NCBI GenBank assembly: GCA_003427395.1
Contig: BFEA01000459.1
Location: forward strand, 1,062,800 to 1,092,618
Direction of reading: 5' to 3'
Origin: Chara braunii
Taxonomy: Eukaryota; Streptophyta; Charophyceae; Charales; Characeae
DNA length: 29,819 nt
Shown: in pieces, positions 19,156 through 27,500 of the stretch
Layout of the letters: each line of letters starts with the position of its first letter
Numbering within the stretch: the stretch's first letter is position 1
Translations under genes and position numbers: made by a program
The notes under the pieces: generated by a model
Database searches by the model: none
Told to the model about the DNA's origin: nothing
Seen by the model: only the letters and a program-made list of their open reading frames with translations

Positions 19156-20180
19156 TTTTCACACCCCCAATCATTGTTGCCCCCCAACGGTTTTGACCGT
19201 CGCGGTGCCCGGAGTATTGTCGCAGACATGCTTGTGTTTCTGCGTGCTGTACGGTTCGCGCTGTCGCACGTTGGCGTTCCAGGCGCGCGAGTCAGGAGTC
19301 GCCTTGTCGATTGACCGAATCGTTGTTTGGAAGGGTTGCAGGGAGGGATCTTTCATTCATTTCTACATTTCTGTTCTCTGCGAAGTGGACATGTCCGAGT
19401 TCGATAAGCTCTTGGACTAGCACCTTTGAATGGAACACCGCACGAGCTCGCGTGGACCATGGTGAGAATCAATGTTTATAGGGGTCAGTTTGGGGTCACG
19501 ATGCGCCGAATTGTGTGGTGGTGCATCCACCACTACTCTTTGTTCTGCGCGTGCTTTCATTCAACGACAATAGAGCCTTCTTTTTGTGCGCCCAAACAAA
19601 GCGTTCCTTGTATGCACGCACTGGCACTCCCTTCCACTGACACTAGCCGCACGAAAACAGGTTCCTTGCTACTCTTGCATCCACCAAATTCGGATCCCGG
19701 CGAACTTTTAGGCTCCGCGTAAATCTGACCGTTATTATCAACAACTTGGACTTCGCTTTTGCCTCGGATCCCGGCGGACTTCACGTAATGTGCGCCATCG
19801 AATCGCTCGACTAGGAAGACCCTTGCTACTCCAGCACCCGCCAAATTCGGATCCCGGCGGGGTTGACGTCGGTGTCTGGCCGGGTCCATTTCCGGTATGC
19901 TGTGGATCTTCGTTCATCATCGCCCCGAAATGCGATGCGCCCGAGCATAGCCTGCTTCTGTGCAAACGACAACCACCCGTTCCAATACCTGCAGCCTCGC
20001 GAAGATCTGTTAAACACTACAGGCAAATCAACCAAGTTCGGATCCTGGCGGTATCGGTTGATTTGCCTGTTAAACACTACAGGCAAGCAACTTTGAGAAT
20101 CAGCGCATATCCAACCATCCTTCGCGTGATGCCTGGAGCGTCGAATGCGAGTTCATGGCGAGAGGACTGTGGGTGCGAGA

Positions 20181-20290
20181 AATTGCTCGCCTTCTGAAAT
20201 GCCCTTGAAGGGGTTTATGGAGGTTGCCGAAAATAAGGGACACGGCCGTTGTCACCGTCGACAACCCCCATAAACCCTTTCGAGGGGGGG
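20181..20290. repeat. Long hairpin, unit 3, truncated right arm
   Basis: The left arm is intact from about 20181 to 20227. The right arm degenerates after CAACCCCCATAAACCC at about 20286 into a G-run, where the unit array ends and DNA leading to the transposase-like gene begins. Confidence 0.8.
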
Positions 20291-20471
20291 AGGTTAGCCC
20301 TTTTTTCTATAGTAATTACAGTTTACTCTGCTGTTTTGCAAGGTGTGGACACGAATTGGAATGAACCGTTCAATCCGCTCAAGAGAGATTAATCGATTAC
20401 CCTGACGGGAATCGCATCCGCTGCACCGACGGTTACATGACAGCGCCAAAGACAGCTGGCCGAACGGCCAC

Positions 20472-21266
20472 ATGAACCGGGCTATGGAAACTGAACAAGC
20501 CGTCGACTTGCGTTACCAGCTACAACACCTGGGATTGGCCTCGACGACCTCTTCGGACAGTTCACCGTTCCAACAGTCCTCTTCGGACAGTTCGCCGTTC
20601 CAACAGTCCTCTTTGGACAGTTCGCCGTTCCAACAGTCCGGTGCAGTTTTCCCCAGAAAACGGAGTCTCGCATTTCGTGAGAGCTTTGGAGGTTGCATCC
20701 AACCGCCTACAGAATTGGTAACAACATCCGCGGGCGAAGAACCGTCTGCCTCCCGGATCGAGTTTCACATTCCTGGAGAGGTGCACCCCACAGCTTCGGC
20801 GCACAGGAGTTGCGTGCCGATGGGTGTTTCTTACGCATCATCTGATGACGAGAGTGAGCGGTTGGTGGTCACTGATTACTCTTCTGGACCACAGTCCTCT
20901 TCTAGTGGACCTTTGCTTCACGCTAGCTCCAGTAGTACGAAGTTGATTGCCACCGACTGCTCTTCGGAGGAACTTTCCACAGCACTGGCGAGTCCAACGC
21001 AAGTGCGAAGTGATGATGCGATTCCAATTGAGAGTCAGTCTGGGTCGGAAGCGTCTGGCAGAGGTGATGCAGAGAGAAGGCCGATACTGCAGATTTTTCT
21101 CGCACCTCTGCCAGGCGAAAAACGACGGTATAGCATGGCTAATAGGAACGCTAGGAGGAAAGAACAGTACAAAAGAGCGAGGAACATGCTGTCCGAAAAA
21201 AGACTGCTCATGGTGCGCGGCATGGCATGTTGCAAGGCTCGATGTTGTTACGACTTGTCGCCTTAG
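20472..21266 (+). CDS. N-terminal segment of the transposase-like gene
   Basis: Begins at the first in-frame ATG (MNRAMETEQ). It carries a 30-base tandem repeat, three copies at 20551-20640, coding SSDSSPFQQS in phase, then a long Ser-rich disordered region. It ends with a basic segment (RRYSMANRNARRKEQYKRAR) and a Cys-rich motif MACCKARCCYDLSP. In relatives a C-x3-C motif of this sort is followed by 'E-I-R-x-x-R' helices, which continue here directly after the TAG at 21264-21266 as EVRKVRQGLYSKSPGERAEW, so the stop is premature. Confidence 0.6.
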   Translation: MNRAMETEQAVDLRYQLQHLGLASTTSSDSSPFQQSSSDSSPFQQSSLDSSPFQQSGAVFPRKRSLAFRESFGGCIQPPTELVTTSAGEEPSASRIEFHIPGEVHPTASAHRSCVPMGVSYASSDDESERLVVTDYSSGPQSSSSGPLLHASSSSTKLIATDCSSEELSTALASPTQVRSDDAIPIESQSGSEASGRGDAERRPILQIFLAPLPGEKRRYSMANRNARRKEQYKRARNMLSEKRLLMVRGMACCKARCCYDLSP

Positions 21267-21852
21267 GAAGTGCGAAAGGTTAGACAAGGACTGTACAGTA
21301 AGAGTCCGGGAGAGCGAGCTGAGTGGTGGATGAAAAGTATTAAGGATTTCACAGTAAATGAGGGTGGACAGAAACGTGTCCGCCCTGTGGAGTTGGAACG
21401 TTCGATGTGCATCAGAGTGTACTGCAATGTACTCGGTGTCTCGCGTAATACATTTCACAGTTACAAAAAGCGTTTCGACGATGACTACGTGCGTTCCGAG
21501 CATGGCCTGACGGAAAGATATCGGCCAATCGATAAAACGGTCGCCATGCTTGCCAGCATGAGAACGTTCATCGAGTGTCATGAGGATAGCATGTCGAATG
21601 AGGTGGGCTAACCAAAGTGGGGTTTGCAGATCGAAGATTCGACTACCGGCTGCTTTCACGAAGAGATCNATTTATGAGTCCATCAAATACGACTTTTTGG
21701 CCGCTGACCTCGATATCGTGTCTGAGTCCAACTTTTATAAGTTGTGGCAGAAACACTTTTTCCACGTTTCCCTCGCGCAATCTAACACGTTCACGAAGTG
21801 CGTCGTCTGTCATGAACTGAAGGAACGTATACAATATGCTGCTCTTCCTTGA

Positions 21853-22857
21853 GATCGAGAACGAGCTCGAGAGGATATGAAAGCACACCAAAGGAGGCAA
21901 GTTCAACACAGATTGGACTACAGTCAAGCGAAAACTGATTCCATGGTTCGTCCGAACGAGCGTTTGTGTCTCATCATTGACGGCATGGATCAGAAGAAAA
22001 TGACTACCCCCCATATTGGTCAAGCGAACTACTCGAAAGCACTTAGGCACGAGATGATGATGAAGACTAATCTGACAGGCGTCATTGCACACGGTAGAGA
22101 CCCTAGTGTATATGTATACACGTTGTTTTCGTATTTCAAACACGATTCGAACACGGTCGCTACTTGTGTTATGAGAACCCTTGTCGAAATTCAAGGGAAC
22201 GGGACGCCACTGCCACAGTTTTTGCGCATTCAAGCAGATAATTGTTGGCTGGAAAACAAGAACAAGTACATATGTGCGTTGGCTGCACTCTTGGTTAAGT
22301 TTGAAGTTTTCGAAGAGGTAGAAATAGGTTTCATGCTGGTGGGACACACCCATACAGACAATGACGCTACTTTCAGCGTTTTCTCGAAGAAATTGAAAGA
22401 CGTAGACGCTTATACTATGGACGAGTTCTTCGAGCTCATAGAGCAATCCCACCAAAAGCCTCCCAAATGTATTTTCCTCGATACGATGGAAGATTGGATT
22501 AGTATAGTGGACCCATGCGTTACATCAGACATTACCGGTATTTCAAAACCGCACTTGCTTAAATTTTTTATGGTTGAACATAATCCGGGCATGTTGCACA
22601 AGGAGTTTTGCGATGACGACGAATGGCTGCCCGAGAAAGGTCCGATTTATTGGTTCAATCAAAACCCTGATGAAAGCTATGCAGGTCCTTCGTGGCCGTT
22701 TGACCCGCCTCATGTGCAACCCCTTCCTCGAAATGACTATTTGAATGGCAAAAATGGTGTTGTTCGATTCTGCGAGTTGCTAGAGAGTGGGCGGTCGATG
22801 TGGTGCACTTACAATGACCATGAGCTGAGTAGGAGAGAAAGAGCTTTGTGTTATTGA
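21853..22857 (+). CDS. RNase H-like core of the transposase-like gene
   Basis: This segment follows a premature TGA (CTT CCT TGA GAT CGA GAA); an internal ATG lies at 21877. It contains the three acidic motif regions expected of DUF7869-type proteins: IDGMDQKKM, QADNCWLENKN and GHTHTDNDATFS. Between them is a hydrophobic block (YVYTLFSYFKHDSNTVATCV). The final ~120 residues include IYWFNQNPDESYAGPSWPFD and end at TGA 22855-22857, while the same frame remains protein-like afterwards. The upstream N-terminal part of this domain (21630-21849, including FYKLWQKHFFHVSLAQSNTF and CVVCHELKE) is in the same frame. Confidence 0.65.
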   Translation, partial: DRERAREDMKAHQRRQVQHRLDYSQAKTDSMVRPNERLCLIIDGMDQKKMTTPHIGQANYSKALRHEMMMKTNLTGVIAHGRDPSVYVYTLFSYFKHDSNTVATCVMRTLVEIQGNGTPLPQFLRIQADNCWLENKNKYICALAALLVKFEVFEEVEIGFMLVGHTHTDNDATFSVFSKKLKDVDAYTMDEFFELIEQSHQKPPKCIFLDTMEDWISIVDPCVTSDITGISKPHLLKFFMVEHNPGMLHKEFCDDDEWLPEKGPIYWFNQNPDESYAGPSWPFDPPHVQPLPRNDYLNGKNGVVRFCELLESGRSMWCTYNDHELSRRERALCY

Positions 22858-23475
22858 AAGGAGGTTATCAAACATGGCGATGAGATCATCGCCAACGGGT
22901 TTTCCTCACAACCTCAAGAAAGTTTCTGGCCACGACCACGACTGCTCGAAAGCGATCAACAACCTTCTCCTCGCAGTGTCAACATCGATGACAGGGAACC
23001 CCTGTTTGTTGGACGAAGAAAAAATCACCCGAAGACTAGTTTCGACCCCCTCGTGCATGTTGACGTGGGCACTTTTCTTATTCTTCGCCCCTCCGACGAT
23101 GATCTGTACAGCGGCGTGCCAATCTGGGTGGGCAAAGCTCTTTATCGGGTGGTTGTTGATTATAATTCGCAAAATTATAATCAAGTGCTAGTGGAATATT
23201 GGGTGTCGACTGGGAGAGCAAAGTCGCTCGAACAACTGTATGAGAACGCATGGGAAAAACGATGGAAAATGACTGACCAAACACAATGGCAGGATGCTGA
23301 CTCGATCGCTTTTGGTTGGGAGAGACCGGTCCGTGGTACAAGACCATTCACGACTGGACTTGTCATTCCTTCCAGTGTTCGACTAAATGCTGAAGCTGCA
23401 CTTCTGGATCTGAGTCCATCTAGTGAAGGTCCTTCTGGTGAAGGGAGTGTAGATGGAGGGCACAAGAGTGATTAA
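22858..23475 (+). CDS. C-terminal segment of the transposase-like gene
   Basis: In frame after the TGA at 22855, the sequence reads KEVIKHGDEIIANGFSSQPQ and then a disordered Pro/Arg-rich linker. A compact domain follows: VDVGTFLILRPSDDDLYSGV, PIWVGKALYRVVVDY and VLVEYWVSTGR, resembling the BAH/Tudor-like C-terminal domain seen after such cores. A Ser/Gly-rich tail ends at TAA 23473-23475. No separate start is needed; the ATG at 22874 is in a different frame and looks like a shadow. Confidence 0.55.
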   Translation, partial: KEVIKHGDEIIANGFSSQPQESFWPRPRLLESDQQPSPRSVNIDDREPLFVGRRKNHPKTSFDPLVHVDVGTFLILRPSDDDLYSGVPIWVGKALYRVVVDYNSQNYNQVLVEYWVSTGRAKSLEQLYENAWEKRWKMTDQTQWQDADSIAFGWERPVRGTRPFTTGLVIPSSVRLNAEAALLDLSPSSEGPSGEGSVDGGHKSD

Positions 23476-23746
23476 TGCACGTCCGCCTGATAGAGTGGGG
23501 GAGTGAGATTTTTGTAAAATAACTGTATGAAGGGACGAAAATTCAAGATGGAGCATATTATTTTTGCAATGATTTTGCGTAGTGAGTTTTGTCCACAGTC
23601 TACGGTTTCATTTTTTAAGATGGTTGGTAATGGTTCAGCAATTTCCAAAGTTAAGTTCATCATAAAGGCGATTTTTCTACTATTGCGATATTTCATTTTC
23701 ATTTTGTTTGTATTTCATGTCTTGTGTAGGGAGTGCGACAGGAGTC
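23476..23746 (+). promoter_or_regulatory. Intergenic stretch with a candidate 3' splice site
   Basis: AT-rich DNA between the transposase-like and unknown-family genes. A pyrimidine-rich tract (TTTCATTTTCATTTTGTTTG) leads to TCTTGTGTAG at about 23720-23729, a good splice-acceptor candidate 17 bases before the ATG at 23747. A 5' untranslated exon upstream is therefore possible. Confidence 0.4.
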
Positions 23747-24606
23747 ATGGACCATCGGCATGATTATGCATGTCCCATTCACCCTTGTGCATGCGGATTC
23801 CGTGGTTCGGGAGACGACACCGAAAACGACCCGTGGATGACCATCGTCCCCTTCTTTGACAAGCCTATCGATGCGTGGTCCGAGGAAAAATCGGATAGAT
23901 CCATCTTGGCAAGGAAACGTCTGTGGCATAAGCTTCCCTGATGGAGTGGGGAAGTCTGATCAAAGTACCTCATTATGCCATTGGTGTCAGACAACTTCCA
24001 TCCCTGCCCGCCGCGTTCAGGCAGGAAGAGAATAACCGGTTTTACCTTCGCCTGGACAACGTAACGAGGTCACCTCGGGTGTGGTCTGTAGACTTGAAAC
24101 AAGAGTTGTTGGACTGTGCATCATATAATCCGTTTTTGAAAGTATATCCGTTGCGTGGTGCCGGGTTATATCCAAAAGATGTGTCATATTGTTGCATACG
24201 GTTGTCTGTGGCCGGTTCCGACTTCTGCAGAGTGTTGTGTGTGGCATGTTCAAACCGAAAGCGGACTTTGGTAGACACTGTAGTGCTAGTTTCTTGCAAC
24301 CACCTTAGAATCTATGGTCACAACATGGGGAATTTGCGCCTTCTGTACGAGAACGGACAATCCGATTTAGAGATTGCCAGTCGAATTGATGAGGTTCATA
24401 CATGGCATGAGGTAGAGCAAGTGACATGTTGTGTGCGTGACGCCATCGGTAAGTCCTTGGCAGGTGTCTGTAGGTTTGTAAGGATGAAGTACATTTCGGT
24501 GTTCTCGAGGGTGGCGATGAAGGGACAACCACAAACCCTTGTTTTCGGGTCGTTTATGAATGCCTTATACGGGTTTGGTTCTAAAGGGACGCGGGGACAT
24601 CGGTAG
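23747..24606 (+). pseudogene. Unknown-family protein, copy 2
   Basis: The first part starts at ATG 23747 (MDHRHDYACPIHPCACGFRG), with a Cys/His cluster that could bind zinc, and includes NDPWMTIVPFFDKPIDAWSE. It runs out at TGA 23939-23941. Protein resumes one phase over at ATG 23941 (MEWGSLIKVPHYAIGVRQLP) and runs to TAG 24604-24606. The second part aligns with the minus-strand copy at 10582-11205 throughout. In copy 1 the DPWMT block is likewise out of phase with the rest, but the apparent shift is not at an identical position. Either both copies decayed nearby or a small intron is present. Its position just downstream of the transposase-like gene suggests a companion gene. Family and function unrecognised. 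Confidence 0.6.
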
Positions 24607-25700
24607 GAACTTCAAATTTTGTGAATGATAGCGTTTTAGAAAGTTTATATTGTTGCGGCTTGTAGCGTTTAATTTAGACGTAGTTCAATGTACAGTTCGC
24701 TTGTAGCGTTTAATGTAGACGTACTTCAATCTTGCATTTACGATTTCTTGCACGTGTCGGTATAATTTTGAACTTTAATTACCGATACAATTTTTGACTT
24801 TTAATTTTTTATGGGTACGACATTTCTTGAAGTGAGATAGAATCCATGGTAGTCACGTGAATTTCAGTTTCATATGACAATGTCATATCGGTTTATGATT
24901 TTTTGTCAAAGTGTGCTGGAATCCATACATAAACTATCTAGTTTCGCCTTCACACAATGTCATGTGTACTATGTCTGATTCAAGTGCATTCAAGTCACAT
25001 AAATTGTCGAAGTGTGATAGAGTCCAGAATTATCGAAGTGTCACAGTGTTGGAATCCATCCTTAAATCACACTGAACAGACTGAGTGTCACGTCTTCAAC
25101 CGTCTTAAACCGTATGTAGTACATAAAGTATCGAAGTGCGATGGAACCCATAGTCACTGTACTTAAACCGTAATCCCGTTTGTCGTCTGATTCGTTTGTC
25201 GTGTGATTCGTTAAACTTTGTCGTGATTAGTATACATTTAATAGAGTTAATTTAAAGCAAAAATTATCGAAGTGCGACGAAATCCGGACTAGACTATTAG
25301 TACTTAAACCATCCGTGTGCTTGCCGTAAATGTCCCACTTCGATTGAGTTTCAATAAATTAAGGGAAGTCACAATGTCATCTAAAAGAGGTTCGACTCAA
25401 TGCTGACACAAAATTGAGCAAGCCGTAAAAAAATCGAGAGTTCAATGATTCATGTTGTAACTGTAATGGCTTTTAAGTTACAAAATTGATGGAAGTGCAA
25501 TGGAATCCACACTTAATCCATCATGATCAGTACATTTTGATAGCGTTTGAGAAAGTACATTTTGATGAGGTTCTAAATTGATGGAAGTGCAATGGAATCC
25601 ACACTTAATCCATCATTATCAATTTATGGCCTCTCAATTGCATTCTTCGAGTTCCTAAGTTCCATTCAGGTCCAAAATATAGCGATTTTAACATGAAATT
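24607..25700. repeat. AT-rich region with a second short palindrome (eight copies)
   Basis: The element reads GAAGTGCGATGGAATCC followed by A(C/T)ACTTAA; its arms AAGTG and CACTT pair, and its centre GGATTCCATC is itself nearly self-complementary. Copies lie near 24829, 24908, 25009, 25035, 25133, 25269, 25492 and 25584. The last two sit in a ~92-base tandem duplication (AGTACATTTTGAT also repeated). A 41-base direct duplication (GCTTGTAGCGTTTAATTTAG) lies at 24659 and 24700. No gene is supported. Confidence 0.65.
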
Positions 25701-26554
25701 AATAGCGTGCGAGTACCAATTTAAAATATAATGTCATATTTTAACGAATAACATGTTCCAAGCCCTATACCCCCATATATATTAATATATTTTTACATAT
25801 TTTTGGGGGGAGAATTTTTTTTTGAAAAAACAGGCTGCGGACTGGGCCTCATTGGCCGCGGCCACGACCGAGAATCTCGGCCGCAATAGCCGAAATGCCC
25901 GCGGCCTAGGCCACGAGTGTCACATAGTTTTTCAGGGTAGCGGTGGCTAGCGGTGATTTGTTGTCCTTCTGTCTATTGTTAATTTCATGCCAGGACAAAC
26001 CTTGAAGAAGATAAATTGTGGCATTGCATCTTCATAACAAGTGCACTTTGACCTTATTTGCTCATCGTCATTGTGTGGATTGTTTTTCTTTAATTGTTAA
26101 AACAAAAAAGAAAAACATTTGTTGGTGTCATTAGAACAATTATAGAAACCAACCAAACGAACAACAATCACATATGAAAAAAACAAACGTCAAAGGTGTG
26201 CATGCAACGTGGCAATCATCATTCACTCATGCCAACGAAGTTATGAAAACAACGGACACGTGATAAAAAAAGGGTGCACTCTTCGCGCAATTATGTTCTT
26301 TCGCAGCAAGCTGCGAGGATAACAACACAAAACATGACGATTGAAATTAATTAGCCCCCGTGTCGAAGTGAACGCCCTAAAACGTCACTCCTCAACTCGC
26401 AAGAGCGACACACTAAACAAGTGCACAACCAACGATAAGCTCGTCGTGACCACCGAGTTGAACGTGTATATGTGCACCCGCACATCTTTGCGCACCATTG
26501 TGTCCCCCATCCACTTCCCTTTCCCACGCCGAACGTCTCACCCACGCCGCCCCC
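25701..26554. other. AT-rich stretch with hairpins, no gene
   Basis: Mostly AT-rich, with one abrupt GC-rich patch at about 25842-25918 containing GGCCGCGGCC and the palindrome CCGAGAATCTCGG. A hairpin with arms TGTTTTTCTTT and AAAGAAAAACA lies near 26085-26121. The 3' end of the leftward gene below abuts it. Short frames on both strands lack motifs. Confidence 0.5.
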
Positions 26555-27500
26555 CTACGCATCATATTTTCGATCGTCGTCGTTCTCCTCCTCCGGGGTT
26601 CTAGTACCCAACCAATCCAACCTCTTCGTATCCTCCGGCCCTGATATGCTCGAGTCGTGCCTGAAAATGATGTCGCAGGGTGCCCATTCAAAAATGTACT
26701 TCGGGTATTCTCTTAAGGTTGCATTCGACGTCCCAAGCCTCTCCATCACAACGCTCGCGGCGCGGACGACTGATCGTCTATGTTCGAAGGAGCGATGCAT
26801 GGGCACGACAAGCATGGGCTTCGCCACGAGCTTGGCGAAGTGGAAAGCTTCGTAGTGGTTGCGCAGATGATCTCCAGTCATGCGCATCAGCCACATGCTC
26901 GCCACCAACGAAAGCCTGAAGCAGTCAGCAACTCGCGAAACACGGTCGTGTGAGATGAACCTGCCGTCGACGTTCAGACCCATTTGAACCTCGGCGTGGA
27001 ATGCATGCATGATGCATATGACGGTGGACTCCTGGTACGATGCCATGTCGTCGTCTTCAGGCCTGTCCTCGATGCTGGCACCCGCAAACCAAAGCGGCAA
27101 CTCAATGCACATGTTTATTGTGTGTGCGCACACTACTGTACTGACGACGTTACTCCACTTCTCGTTGTACCACATAGCACACGCAATGTCTGTCGTGATG
27201 GACGCCGTACTAAAAAGCCAGATTGTAACCTTTGGGTGGTTCCTAGACTTGAACACACACCCGTGCAAGACGCGCAGAGCAATATTCTCCACTGCTGCAG
27301 CACGGGAGATCGCTTGCTGCAGTTGTGCGGGATCGACGATCCTGGTTAGCTTTGTGTTGGATTTCAGCATGACAACGCTCTGAGGGATGACAGGCGCTTG
27401 AAGACCGTTGGCAATAGCAACAAAATACTCATGAGTTTTGTGTGCGATGTTATATACAGTCTTCGCTCCTCCCCGTCGTCCAGAAAGCTTTGTCATGAAC
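26555..27500 (-). CDS. Conserved C-terminal domain of the unknown Chara-type protein
   Basis: About 315 residues open without a stop, mainly helical, with many hydrophobic and Trp/Cys residues. The order of blocks is VPPxS-like (VIPQSVVMLKSNTK), an Ala-rich helix, a central CAMWY block, an NVDGRFISHDRVSRVADCF block and a final EYPKYIFEW block, then an acidic tail (TPEEENDDDRKYDA). No upstream ATG exists in this phase because the frameshift near 27490 separates it from its N-terminus. Confidence 0.6.

Larger units (their letters stand above)
17100..20290. repeat. Array of degenerate ~1.1-1.4 kb tandem units
   Basis: Landmarks recur in order: CTCCGCGTAAATCTGAC (about 17211, 18490, 18648, 19712), CGTGGATCTTCGTTCATC, CCGTTCCAATACCTGCAG, ATATCCAACC(G/A)TCC, then a long hairpin, CATGTCC(A/G)AGTTCGATAAGC and GTGGTGGTGCATCCACCAC. 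I see unit 1 (about 17100-18190), a partial unit (18190-18520), unit 2 (about 18540-19730) and a truncated unit 3 (19740-20290). Each unit carries several copies of the 24-base palindrome (17486-17508, 18463-18485, 18620-18643, 18920-18943, 19685-19708 and broken copies near 19839 and 20034). Overlapping short frames are repeated between units but broken, so I call no genes. Confidence 0.75.
20472..23475 (+). pseudogene. Decayed transposase-like gene, DUF7869-type
   Basis: A gene of about 1000 codons. Frame one runs from ATG 20472 past an in-frame TAG (21264-21266) to 21611. The protein then continues one phase over, from about 21630 through in-frame TGAs at 21850-21852 and 22855-22857, to a terminal TAA at 23473-23475. 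The core resembles the DUF7869 family, thought to have an RNase H-like fold and common in mobile elements of algae, oomycetes and invertebrates. Key motifs are LCLIIDGMDQKKM (first Asp near 21979), QADNCWLENKNKY (near 22231) and VGHTHTDNDATFSVFSKKL (near 22339). The Ns are limited to one base at 21669, where TCN is serine regardless. An unknown-family gene follows 270 bases downstream on the same strand. With at least four lesions this copy is inactive; terminal repeats were not found by eye. Confidence 0.75.

Noticed and set aside
17565-20197. Repeated frames of 100-212 codons in the tandem units
   Set aside because: Frames are not conserved in length or phase between units and cross the hairpin; the DNA-level repeat explains them.
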